Shown: positions 26,609 to 38,100 of the stretch, in pieces
Numbering within the stretch: position 1 is the stretch's first letter
How the letters are laid out: the number at the start of each line of letters is the position of its first letter
Origin: Spinacia oleracea
Taxonomy: Eukaryota; Streptophyta; Magnoliopsida; Caryophyllales; Amaranthaceae
DNA: 64,000 nt
Direction of reading: 5' to 3'
Assembly: GCF_020520425.1 (NCBI RefSeq)
Contig: NC_079490.1
Coordinates: 5,580,001 to 5,644,000 of the forward strand
Program-made: the position numbers and the translations under genes
Notes under the pieces: model-generated
Databases searched by the model: none
What the model saw: only the letters and a program-made list of their open reading frames with translations
What the model was told of the DNA's origin: nothing

Positions 26609-27760
26609 TAGCAGCAGAGAGTCAATCGTGGTCGTGTTAGTCTTAGAAAATACTGCACTGCACTGGGGCCCGTTGTTACTGGGAAGCGCACTCTCTGGAA
26701 TGAATGAACTCGGAAATGTGACAAGGAATTTAGTGGCCATAAGATGAAAGAGAGTTATAGTCTTGAGACTAGAAAGATTTGTCAATTGTGCACCTCTATT
26801 AATTGAATTATAGATTATTCTTGTAATTTGGTCAAACTCAATACTTCGTATGTAACTGTAAAACGGGTTTTCCTGTTGCAATCAGAAAGTGGAAGTTTAT
26901 TAAGATTTTCTTGCATAATGTTTGAACAATTGAACCTTGGGCTATGGAGGCCTGCTTGCTTGCTTGTAAGGTATTCATTATTGCATGTTTGCCATAACTT
27001 GTTGGTGAGACCATCAATACTCATGAACAAAAATAAATTGTTCGTTGATCTCTCTCTTTCTCATTCTTCTACACCATATTTATGAACAATTGTAAATTAC
27101 CCGTCCTGAATGGTGCTACTGCGATCTTGAAAGGTATCTAAAGGGTCGGGTTTTAACACAAAAAATCATGCCTAGACGCATAAATGTGGAGCGGGCTTTT
27201 TGGGCCAAACGGGCCTTTCGGGTCAAGCTCGGGCTTTAGTTTAAAATGCGTGTTTTATGTTGCTCAACCCCGTATTTTTCAAGCTGAGCTATAGTTGGTC
27301 AGGTCTAGTCGAAGGTATACTTTTGTGGAGAAATTGTATTTTTGTAAATACTTTATGGTTTTTGTAACCGTGATTGAACGAGTTGTCCCATGACTAGGCT
27401 TTTATTGACAACTTACTTTGAGCATGTTCGGCGGTAACATTTAAGATAGTTGGATAACCTTTCAACCTGTTCAAAATGCTACTTGTAAATTCTAGTATGT
27501 AGAGGTTAGCGATAAAGATAACGATTATGTAGCGTTACCAAATGTTAGAAGTACAACATGTAACATTTGATAAAATTATACTCCGTAGTAATTTTTAAAC
27601 AGTATTCCATATATCGGAATATTGCATTTTACAATCTCAACCGTTAATTTAACCGAACACTCATATTAGTTACCCGCTACTTTAGCGGCTAAATATTCAC
27701 AGCTACCCTCAGTATAGGGCCTTTGTTTCCGATCTCAAATTCTCAATTTCATTTCTGGTA
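26609..27760. other. ClpP3 3' flank and EBP2 upstream region
   Basis: Contains the ClpP3 3' UTR and about 0.9 kb of unannotated DNA. A GC-richer patch near 27140-27240 repeats GGGCC/GGGCTTT words, reminiscent of the GC-rich element near 719-1069, but no ends were found. No gene seen. Confidence 0.5.
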
Positions 27761-27765
27761 GCCAA

Positions 27766-27796
27766 AGCCCAACTTAAAGTCAAGTCAAAACCCTAA
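27766..27796 (+). promoter_or_regulatory. site II (AGCCCA) plus telo-box (AAACCCTAA) in EBP2 promoter
   Basis: AGCCCA, the reverse of site II TGGGCT, lies at 27766-27771. The telo-box AAACCCTAA lies at 27788-27796, about 120 bp before the likely leader-exon donor at 27919. This pair is the known signature of plant ribosomal-protein and ribosome-biogenesis promoters, which fits the EBP2 gene downstream. Confidence 0.7.
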
Positions 27797-28711
27797 CTTC
27801 AATCGTCCTCCTCCCGCGTCCTCTTCCTCTCTAAACCCTCCAAGAAAACCAGAACCTTGTAGTTGTAGTCGGAGGCGCCTGTGTCAACCACCTCTCCTTC
27901 TCTGCTGCTGCTACTCTCGGTAATTATCTACATTCCGTTTCTCTTTCTCTGTTGATTTTCATTTGTATTTGTTATTGATTCAAAGATGTAATTTAGGTTT
28001 CTTTTCATATGTTTCGATTTTTCTGGTATGATAGGGTTTCGAATTGCTAATTGTATTCCGTTGCGTTTGTTTTGGTGTTGGTTTCATGAGAATTTCTACT
28101 TGAAATTCGTATAATCCTTTTCTTATATGATTCGATTTTTCTGACAATCACTGTTCGTCGAATTATAGTGATTTCCCTAGCTCAGGGACGGGCCTGAAAT
28201 TAGGGTTTTGATAGGAAATGAAGATTAGGTTATATTTGTATGCTTTAATTAGGTTAATATGCCTGCTTTGCTTTATCTGGCGGACTCATATGTGCAAAAA
28301 TTGGTCCTTGTAATTGAATTATATGGTAACCTTACTAATCATGATAATAAATTAGTCGAGGCATCTGTAATGGTAGTTTTGTTAGCTAGATTGACTTGCA
28401 ACTGAACCAAGACAAAGTATGTTATGATTATTTCATCCCTAAAATTATATAGAAGTCAGTGAATTAGATACAGTTAAATTTGGATGAATATACTGGAAAT
28501 TTCTGTTGTCGAATACAGTTTATGTGCTGTTGAATTTCATGAATCCATTGGTGTAAGTTGAAGCTAATGATTGCAGCTAGAAAATCGTATTGTCCGCAGT
28601 AATTGAGCTCTATTTTTTATACTCCATTTGTCTGTTAACTTGATGAAGAATAGTTTACTTTGTTTTAACTCAATTCTTACCTTGTTAGGTAAACTTGAAA
28701 TTTGAGCAGAC

Positions 28712-29722
28712 ATGGTTGTGCTCAAGACATATCCTTCTTCCATCAATGGAAATGAAATTGAAGATGATGATGATTTAGACACAATGGTGAGTGATTCAGA
28801 CTCTGAACTAGAATCTGGATCAGAAGATGGTGAAGAAAACGACGACATAAAGCTAACAGAACCGTCAAAGACTGCCATCAATAACAAGGAAGGTCTACTT
28901 GAAAAGCTTAGTGAGATAATCTGGCCCGAAGATGCTGATTGGATGCACAAACTGTCAATTGTTATCGATCAAGAACAAAAAGTTGATGTGAATGACGATC
29001 TTGCTCGTGAGGCTTTGTTCTACACACAAGCATTACAAGGAACAAGAGAAGCCTTTGCAAAGATCGAATCGAAAGGGATCCCGTATCTACGACCTTCTGA
29101 TTACTATGCTGAGATGGTGAAGACCGATGCTCATATGGGTAAAGTTAAGAGCAAGCTTTTGGTAGAGAAGAAGCAAATTGAAGAACAAGATGAGAGGAGG
29201 AAATCTAGGGAAGCTAAGAAGATCTCGAAACAGGTTCAGGCTGAAAAGATGAAGGAACGGGCTAAGGAGAAGAAGGATAGCATTGAGTCTGTTAAGAAAT
29301 GGAGGAAACAGAGGGAAAAGACCGGGTTTTCAAACGATAAGGAGTCGTCCTTCGAGGAGAGTGGCGCGTTCAAAGGGAAACACAGAGGGCCACCTGGCGC
29401 ATCCCCGGGAGGTGGGAAGACGAAAAAGTTTGACGGGAAGGATGGTGGTGGTGGAGGAGGGAAGCGTAGAGGGCCCCACGGGATAGCACCGGGAGATAGG
29501 TCTGGTGGGAAGGCGAAACAGTTTGATGGGAAGGGTGAAAGGGGAAATGACAGGAAGAGGAAGAGTCGGGATTTTAAGGATTCTAAGTTCGGGTATGGTG
29601 GCAGGAAAGGCGGGAAGAAGCAGAACACCGCGGAAACAACCAATGACTTCAAAGGGTTCAATAAGAATAATAAGAATAGTAGTAATTCTCATTCTGGTAA
29701 TAAGAGAAGGAAGCAATTTTAG
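28712..29722 (+). CDS. EBP2: rRNA-processing protein EBP2 homologue, 336 aa
   Basis: Nucleolar factor for 27S pre-rRNA processing and 60S ribosome assembly. Single coding exon from MVVLKTYP to TAG. Domain order: an acidic Asp/Glu/Ser-rich N-terminus (residues about 15-50); the conserved EBP2 core with WPEDADWMHKLSI, DDLAREALFYTQAL and IPYLRPSDYYAEMVKTD, then HMGKVKSKLL; a lysine-rich coiled coil; and a long Gly/Lys/Arg-rich tail holding two related KGKHRGPPGASPGG / GKRRGPHGIAPGD segments, typical of nucleolar proteins. A probable 5' leader exon ends at 27919 and its intron ends at about 28688. The length is normal for the family. Open frames antisense to the Gly-rich tail are composition shadows. 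Confidence 0.93.
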   Translation: MVVLKTYPSSINGNEIEDDDDLDTMVSDSDSELESGSEDGEENDDIKLTEPSKTAINNKEGLLEKLSEIIWPEDADWMHKLSIVIDQEQKVDVNDDLAREALFYTQALQGTREAFAKIESKGIPYLRPSDYYAEMVKTDAHMGKVKSKLLVEKKQIEEQDERRKSREAKKISKQVQAEKMKERAKEKKDSIESVKKWRKQREKTGFSNDKESSFEESGAFKGKHRGPPGASPGGGKTKKFDGKDGGGGGGKRRGPHGIAPGDRSGGKAKQFDGKGERGNDRKRKSRDFKDSKFGYGGRKGGKKQNTAETTNDFKGFNKNNKNSSNSHSGNKRRKQF

Positions 29723-31684
29723 TTTTTGTTCTTGTGTTAGTCTTCTGCTGTTAGTTGTTAAGGGTTGAGTTGTACTGTGGCCCGGTTTTGGAGCCTGTTT
29801 GATTTTGTAAAATTACTTGCAGTTTATGACATTTTCTGAGATTATTGACATATGGTGTTGAAAGGCAAGACTGAATTTCTATGTGTATTTTGTTGTGCAA
29901 AAACCTACTACTTATATTAACTTGATGGATCATATGGGACTAATAGGAGCATTGGGATAATTGTTTTGAAATATTTTTAGACTACACATTGATGAAGATG
30001 ATAATATTTTCAAAATACTCTTTAGGTTACCTTGAAGAACTTCAATCTTGAAAATAAAATTGGAACTGATTTGTCCTCTCTGTCTCTCACTCATTCTACT
30101 CATTTTCTTAATTTCTCTAGTGAGTAATTGATAATTTGATACTCCGTATTTACTATTGTTAACTATTGTTAAATGAATGGGTGAAAAATACAAGGCACGA
30201 CAATCTATAGGGTTGTGATGAGCCTGGCTGATCCACACAAAATTCATGAATTTTCTTCAAATTTCAGTCAAAAATAATTCCCAATGCATCAATGGTATGT
30301 TTCTTGATTTTCTTTTTGCCGCCTGTTTTTTGAAATTTTGGTATGTCATTTTCTGTCTATGTACCCGCCCTTTTTTTGTTCTCGTATTTGTTTTCGTGCT
30401 ACCTTTTATACTTTGTTCGGCGGCAAAGGCGGAAAGAGAGAGAAAAAGAGAGGGAGGGGAATGTGGAACTCTATGTTACCTCCAAACCTTTCTATTTTTG
30501 AAGGGATGTGTTTAATAAGAGGGATGGAAAATGCGTCCTCCCACATTTCTCCTTCCTTCTCCCAAAAGTCCAAAACCTTTGTTGAATAAGAAAATTTGTT
30601 CCCTTTTATTTCTCCATTTGCTCCGTTCGGACTTGGTAAAGGTTGTTGCAGCACCTTTAGTATCTAATTTATAATGTTAAGCCTCTATTTTTTGTAATAG
30701 GAAATTGTGGAACTAAAAAGGTCCAAGATTAAAAGGAACGACAATTTAAATTTTTTAATAGTTAATCAAAATAAATAAAATAAAGTCACCCACCATGAAT
30801 TCGAAACTTCCTAGAAAATCGTGTACTTGATCCGTGTCCTAGAATTTCTAAAGATCATTTATTGAAATAACCAAAACCCAATTCAAATAACCCGATTGCC
30901 TCTTATAGGAGAGGTTGCAAATTGCCAAGTTATAGTTGTACTCGTAACATACTAACACACTTGTGTTTAGTAGTGAGAAATGAGAGTTGTAACTATGCAT
31001 TAAGTTTGAGCGTTTGCGAAAATAATGAGAAATATAAACTTCCATACAAGCTTAATTTTCTAAATATTACTAGAAAAACTTGATTTTATTTCATTTCGTT
31101 ACGTAAATTCTTTTCAATAAATTACTGCTGAACAAAAATATATAATCTATATATTTTAATAACATTTAAGTGTTTCATGAGGTCTAACCTAATAGTAATC
31201 ACCAACTCTTAATCAAGGCCAGTGTTCGACAGATGTAAAGTTACCTCAAAATGCATAAAAACTCATACGCTGTAAAAGTTATTTGTTTTTCAATGATACT
31301 TTTTTTCTCCTTAAGAAGAATTACCCCTTCAAAGTCACTCGTAATGTATAAAAGGTAACCACGTAGCCTTAAAGTTTATTTATCTCATAATATAAAAAGT
31401 GAATCAACACATGTTAAAATAAAATAAAATATGGATAAAATTACCTCGACAATGCAATAAATTTACTGTACACCGGATGCACGCTAAACATTTTGAGCAG
31501 TAATACCATGACTATATTGTCAAAAACTGACCCGGTCAAATCGACAACCGACATAAATCAAAGTGACCCCCAAAAAAGATCCACATATTCAATCTAAATG
31601 AGCACAATGATCGTGCACAAATTTTTTATCCGATTAAACCAAAATTATATCCTATTCGTAACCGATAAATGACCCAATTTGATA
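29723..31684. other. intergenic between EBP2 and the giant MULE
   Basis: EBP2 3' flank, then AT-rich DNA with one MITE copy at 30415-30650. No gene seen. Before the MULE inserted, the right part of this stretch was the distal upstream region of COX5C. Confidence 0.55.
30415..30650. mobile_element. purine/pyrimidine-switch MITE, copy 2
   Basis: Same architecture as 23228-23475: a purine tract GGAAAGAGAGAG..., a core TCCAAACCTTTCTATTTTTG / AGGGATG / AGAGGGATGGAAAATG, then a CTCC-rich tract ending near TTTGCTCCGTTCGGAC. Confidence 0.55.
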
Positions 31685-31694
31685 GCCCATCATT
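31685..31694 (+). repeat. left target-site duplication of MULE (GCCCATCATT)
   Basis: Exact 10-bp direct repeat of 58263-58272, placed just outside the two palindrome-bearing termini. MULEs usually make 9-11 bp duplications. Confidence 0.8.
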
Positions 31695-31717
31695 ATACCC
31701 CTAATTGCTATACCCAT

Positions 31718-31807
31718 GTACAGCCATCTTGGCCGTACCCGCTACCCAAAACGACGCGCAGCGTCGTTTTTCATAAACTACCCAGGTACAACCAAGTTGG
31801 TTGTACC
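31718..31807. repeat. left terminal palindromes of MULE
   Basis: Three palindromes in 90 bp: an imperfect GTACAGCC..GGCCGTAC at 31718-31738; a perfect 10-bp-arm palindrome AAAACGACGC/GCGTCGTTTT at 31748-31770; and a perfect 23-bp palindrome with arms GGTACAACCAA at 31785-31807. A fourth, CGCGTG/CACGCG, follows near 31824-31845. They probably serve as transposase binding sites. Confidence 0.75.
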
Positions 31808-32568
31808 CCCTACCATTGTTAGGCGCGTGAATCCCACGCGCGGGTAGTTAATTTTGAAAAAAATAAATGGCACGTGAGGGTAATAATTTCGCGCAGGAAT
31901 GGCCTATAAATACAAAAAAAAAAAAAATCATTTCGAAAACCGTTCAAATTCTCAGCACGCAAAAAATTTTCTCTCTCCTCCGCCCACTCATCTACGTTGA
32001 TTGCTTTCTCTCTCCTAAAACCGCCATTAAACTTCCTGCAACCACCTCAATTTACTTTCTCTCTCTTCAAACCGCTACTAATCTTCATTATTTAAGCTGA
32101 ATTTGCAGAAAATATCAAGAGAAGAAATCTGTGCCTTCTTTTTGGTGAAAGAAAAGGAGAAAAATGGATGTTCGAGATGAAATTGACATGAACAAGCTAC
32201 AAAATCCAACGAAAAGCAAAAAGTAAGTAATTAGAAATGATTTTGATATTTCGATTTTATTTTCGAACTAAATATGAAATCTAATTTTGTTTATTTTCGT
32301 TCTATTTCCGAAAAACGAAGATGCCGAAAGAAAAAAAAAGAAACGTATGTAATTTAATTTCAGATTTCGTACATGCAACTGTTTAAATAGTTAAATATCT
32401 GTTTAATTTAGTTATTTTCAGTATTGTTCATTATAATGATCAAATAATTTCATTATAATGGTCAATTTTTTTGGTTTATGATGTTAACAAACCCTAACTT
32501 CTGATTTTTTTGCTATAGTACTGGAAGATCTAGTGAAGAGCCAAAAATCGGCACTGAAAAGCAATCAG

Positions 32569-32890
32569 ATATGACAGAGTAAGTTATTTTAAGTTTTCGT
32601 AGATAAAATTGATTTTAATTTACATATGTTCAATCAATTTTATGTTAATGTTCAATCAATTTTATGTAATGTTCATTTTCGTTGCGAAGTGTTTTACCAA
32701 ACCCTAACTATTGGTTTTTTGGTCACAGACATGACGGAGTATGTTATTTTAAGTTTTCGTAGATAAAATTCATTTTAATTTACATATGTTCAATCAATTT
32801 TATGTTAATGATCAATCAATTTTATGTTGATGTTCATTTTCGTTGCGAAGTGATTTTACCAAACCCTAACTATTGGTTTTTTGGTCACAG
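32569..32890 (+). repeat. 160-bp tandem duplication (intron plus splice borders)
   Basis: Copies 32569-32728 and 32729-32890 both start ATATGAC(A/G)GAGTA-like and both end TTGGTTTTTTGGTCACAG. Each includes a donor, an intron with TGTTCAATCAATTTTATGTTA words, and an acceptor. It duplicated a splice unit of the Ulp1-like gene. Confidence 0.75.
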
Positions 32891-34002
32891 AACTGGACAA
32901 TACCAAATTGAGAATGAAATTGAAACTGAAAAGCAAATAGACAAAGTCCAGTAAGTAATTTTTATGTTTTTGAATATCAATTTCTATTTAAATTACGAAT
33001 GTGCCGTTCATATTCATAGAGATTTAAGAATAATCTTATTGATGATTAAAATTTGGATAGGGAATGTCAATTATTTCAAATATTATTATAATAATGTAAA
33101 TGTGATGAACTTTTGTTGAGTTTTTCTATCCTTATGTTAGATGTTCAATTTATGTGTAAATGTTCATATTGTTTAAGCTAAATATTCATTTTGGTCTACT
33201 GAGTTTTGTTCATTCCTCTGTAAAATAAATTAACTCGAGAACTCATGATAACTATCTTAGGCAAAATGTTCAATTGATTATAGCAGAATATTCAATATCT
33301 TTTTGAAAAATGTTCATATATTCCAAACTGGATATCCTTTTTGGTCTACTGAGTTTTCTCTAGGAATACTGAATTATTTCGAATGTTATATATATATAAT
33401 TAAAATGATTTGAACATTTGTTCATTCCTATGTCCAAAAAACTAAGTCCAGAACTCTTGATAACTGTCTGTCTGCAAAATGTTCAAAATATTTTGATAAA
33501 ATATTCATTTTTCTTTTTATAAAATGTTCAATATATTTTTATAAAATATTCATTTTCTTTTTTTAAAATGTTCAATTTTTTTCTGGAATATATTTTGTTA
33601 CTGAGTTTTGTTTTTGAATATACTATGAATTATTTCTAGAATTATATTCATAATGGAAATGTTCTTTGTACTAATATTCAATTTTTCTATCGTAAAATTT
33701 TAAAACTACACTCATTTTGGTAAAATATTCAATTCATTTTGGTAAAATGTTCAATTCCTTTTTATAAAATGTTCGTTTACTCTGATATACTAAGTTTGGT
33801 TTAGAAAATGTTCAATTATTTCAACTGCTATATTCATAATTTCAATGTTTGAACTTTTGTTCATTTCTTCAGTCCTTTTTAATATTAAAACTCATGATAA
33901 CTGTTTTTATGTTAAATGATCATTTTGTTTTCATAAAATATTCATTTTTTCAAACTGTATTTTGCTCTGGACACTCATTAGTTATACATTTATAAAATCT
34001 AG

Positions 34003-34580
34003 AGAACAACCACAAAGGTTAATACTCAAATTTAAGCGAAGACCAACTAAATCCCAGCCAGAGGTTCAGAAAGTATTAAGGTATAAGATAATATCAATTT
34101 TGTTTTAAATTTGAATAATTTTTAATATTATATAATATAATGTGTCCATTAACATCGTATTAATAAAAAATACAGTGAAGGAGATGAGAAGGCATCTACA
34201 ACTTCTAAGACAGAAGTTCAAAAATCATTGAGGTATAATATAATGTCTATTTTTAGCTTTTTGAATGATTTTTTTTTATTAATTTTATATAAAATGATTT
34301 GTACGTTTACACCTTACTATTCAAATTACAGTGAAGAATAAGACAAATCTTCATCAAAATCCCAGCCTGAAGTTACTGAGAAATCTTCATCAAAATCCCA
34401 GTCTGAAGTTCAAAAAACATCAAGGTAAAAAATAATATGAATTTTCAATTTAGTTGAATCGTTCTTAATTTTATATAAAATAGCATGTATATTAACAATA
34501 TCTTATTCAAAAAACAGTGAAGTAGATCAAGAAGATCCTTCAAAATCTATGGTACAAAAAAAGATTGCTACAAAAAATAG
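34003..34580 (+). repeat. array of four related micro-exons
   Basis: Small exons at 34003-34080, 34176-34232, 34332-34424 and 34518-34580 are separated by introns of about 90-100 bp. Several share a CAGTGAAG opening, a SKSQPEVQK-like product and a T(C/T)AAG/GTA ending. They look like tandem exon duplications that repeat a Ser/Lys/Glu-rich motif. The third has an in-frame TAA. Confidence 0.6.
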
Positions 34581-35017
34581 GTACAATTTTACTTTTTTTT
34601 AACAATTCATTTCCTTCTGCATATTTGTTCATAATTGTTTCATTGTTTGTTCATTCATTTGGAATTGTTTGTTCTTTATTTTTTATGGGTTATTCTTTAT
34701 TATTGAACAACTCTTTCTTTCTTGTTTATTTGTAAGTTTATATTTAAATGATATTGTTCATACGTTTTCATATATATGATCACACTTTTTTTGGTTTAAT
34801 TTATAGAATTTTTTTGTACTTTGTTTATCATATCAGGGGCAACATGTTAGTGAAACAACTTTTAGCAAAGAGCATAAAGCAGAACAACAAAAAAAAGGCT
34901 GCAGCAATGGTAGCTGCAGCTGCTGCAAAAGCCAGCAAAGAAGCTGAGGAAAGGATAGCTACACCTGTTGTAGCTGCACAAATAGGAGCTGAGAAAAGGG
35001 CACATGCTGCTGTTGCA

Positions 35018-35197
35018 GAAGCCAAAAGAGTCGCCGAGGAAAAGGCATCTCCAGCTGAGAAAGAAGCCAAAAGACTGGCTGAGGAGAAGGCATCTGCAGC
35101 TGATGCAGAAGCCAAAAGAGTGGCTGAGGAAAAGGCATCTGCAGCTGACGCAGAAGCCCGAAGATTGGCTGAGGAAAAGGCATCTGCAGCTGATGCC
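35018..35197 (+). repeat. 45-bp tandem repeat, four copies, encoding coiled coil
   Basis: Four in-frame copies of a 15-codon unit with consensus EAKR(V/L)AEEKASAADA. It extends the helical linker of the Ulp1-like protein. The copies differ at few bases, so the expansion is fairly recent. Confidence 0.85.
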
Positions 35198-38100
35198 GAA
35201 AGAGAAGCTGGGAAGAAAGAAGCTGAAAACAAGAGGATGGAGGCTAATAAGAAAAAGGAAGAAGAAGATAAAGCTGAAGCAAAGAAGAAGGATACTGAGT
35301 AAAGAAAGAAAGAATATGAAGATAAAATGAGTCAGCTTATTGCTAAAAACAACAAAGAGTTGATAGAGGAAGCGGAAAGGAAAGAAGCTGAGAGAAAGGA
35401 AAGAGAAGCTGAGAGAAAGAAAAAAGAAGATGATGATGCCACAAAAGCAATTGCCAAGGTGGTTGAAAATGTAAATGCTTCAGAGAGTGCAGATCCAACC
35501 AATGGTGGTAATGGAACAAGAAAATGAAGGAAGACAACTGCTAACAAGAAAAAAGCCATTCAAAGTATATATATTGATGAAGCACTACAAAAGAAGTTGC
35601 ACAACATATCAGATTCATACAATCCGAGAAGAAGTACAAGATCAATGGTGAAAGTGCAAGAAAATATTTGTGCTGAAATAGTTACCAGAGAAGAATTTGA
35701 TGGAAAAGGTAAATATTTACATTGTTCAATCTTATTTCAATAAATGATCAAATATATTATTATGTAAGTTGTACTTAGTATTTGTTATTAATGTAGATGT
35801 TTATGAAGTTACTTCCAAAGTAACAAATACTCCAAAGAAAAGGAAAGTGGCTGAGAAAAAAGTTGAGGATGAGCCTTTGGATGTTGAGATCACAAAAACA
35901 AAAAAGCAAAAAGGTAAATATACATACAAAAAAAATGTTAAGCAATAATATAAGTTATTTGATAAAATGTTAATATATTAAATACATTATTATCTTTTTT
36001 ACAGGAGTTGAGAAAAAAGCATCTGTTAAAAGAAGAATTCTTCCTCTTAGGACTGCAACAAAAAGAAACAAGAAAAAGGATACTGAAGAAGTGAAAGATG
36101 AACAGAAAACAGGTTTTACATTTAACATTGTTCAAAGTTTTTTCATGGAATGTTAATTTGGTTATCAAAAATGTTATTTTTGTTTGCATAAAAATTCTTT
36201 CTGTTTTTATCTCAGTTATTCAAAGTTTTTGGTTATATGTTCAAAGTTTTTTTCCATCATGTTCAAAATATTTCTATATTAAGTTCAAGTTTTCTTAATT
36301 ATGTTCCAAGTTTTTTATCATATGTTCTAAAAACTTTAAACATATGATAAAATAACTTTGAACTTAATAAAATTTAACATTGTTCAATTTTTTTTCATGG
36401 AATGTTCATTTATTTATCATAAAATGTTATTTTTGTTTGGATAAAAATTCTCTCTGTTTTTATCTCATACAGTTATTCAAAGTTTTTGGTTATATGTTCA
36501 AAGTTTTTCTCCATCATGTTCAAAAGTTTTCTATATTAAGTTCAAAGTTTTCTATATTATGTTTGAAGTTTTTTATCATATGTTCAAAGTTTTTGGACAT
36601 ATGTTAAAATTTACAATTATTCAAAGTTTTTTGGTCATATGTTCAAACTATTTTTCCATTTTGGTCTATTGACAGGACTTGCAGAAGTCATAGCTAAAGG
36701 GAAAAGGAAAATGAAAGAAACTTTGAAGAAAAGAAAGGAACAAGAATAAGAGGTTCAAGAAGAAGAGGAAGAAGAGGAAGTTGATGAGGAAGAAGAGGAA
36801 GAAGATGAGGAAGATGAGGAAGAAGAAGAAGTGAAACAACAAAAAAAGATGAAAAAAGGTATATATATTTAGTATAATAAAATGTTAAAACATTGTATTA
36901 CATATTTATCAAAACTTCTTAATTCTATGTTCTTCTCTAACAGAGCAAACAGTACCGGTGAAGGATAGGTTGCTTATGTTCGAAAAACAAAGACAAGAAA
37001 TAGGTAAGATTAAAATTTATTTGTTTTCCATAAGATAAAACATTCTAGGATTGTTATTAAAACTCACTTATATGTGTTCCTTTTCCAGCATCAAAAAGAA
37101 CAACACCAAAAGCAAACCTACCTGCTGAAAAGAAACGAAAGAGGAAAATAGCTGATGAGGATTGGGAAGGGAAGGAAGAGAATAAAAATGATGATATTCA
37201 CAATTCAGAAAAAGGTAAAAATAAAAATACTTGAATGAATCTATGTAATTTATTTTTATTCTTATTATTCATGCATTAATTTTTGACTTTGTTAATCAGA
37301 TTTAGTTGTGGAATAGGAGGCTTCCCCTTTGGCGATGATTACCAAAGAAGTTCCTGCAAGAAAGAAACAATGAAATCAATCGCTGTTTACAAGGAGAGAG
37401 TAGAAGAAGAAGAGGAAGAAAAAACCGGTGTTAGAGGAGGACACGGAAAATTCATCACATTCATTTCCATGATGAATGAACAGAAGAAGGAGGCCGTTCG
37501 AAATATTGGTCTAGGAGCATTGCTAGATTTCCAGCTACCTACTTCATCCCAACAATTTGTTACATGGCTGTGTAACAACTTTGAGGAAAACAACCAAAAT
37601 CTTTATCTGCCAAAGAATGAGAAAATTCTGATAGAATTTGAGGACGTGAAAAAGATATATGGCCTTCCTAGCGGTGAAGTAGAGATAGTTGAGGCAAAGT
37701 CTGACAAGGCTAGTGAAGAATTTTCTGCATTCATGGCAAGGTAAATGATCTTAAGTCTATACTTTTATTTTTAATATGTTATAGAGTTCAAAAATCTAAC
37801 TGCATTATGCATGTACTATAAATGTTCTTTTACTTAAAGTTATTTGTTCAATTGTGTATGGCTTAATATACATTCAGAATTTGAAAGTTTATCTCATACA
37901 ATTATAATGAGAAAAAGTTTTTTCTGCGTTTATCTCATACAATTATTCATAGTTTTTCCTCCTTATATTCAAAGTTTTTATCAATTATGTTCAAAACAAT
38001 TCCCTATTATGTTTAAAGCTTCTCCAATATGTTCAAAGCTTTTCTCCAATATGTTCAAAGTTTTTTTCCTTTATGTTCAAAGTTTTTTTCCTTTATGTTC

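Noticed and set aside
29236..29716. Pro/Phe-rich frames antisense to EBP2
   Set aside because: Shadow of the Gly/Lys-rich tail of EBP2 on the other strand.
32488..32870. AACCCTAAC words as telo-boxes in the Ulp1-like gene
   Set aside because: They are inside introns and multiplied by a tandem duplication, so promoter function is not supported.
34828..35232. Ala/Ser-rich frame antisense to the coiled-coil exon
   Set aside because: Shadow of the 45-bp coding repeats.
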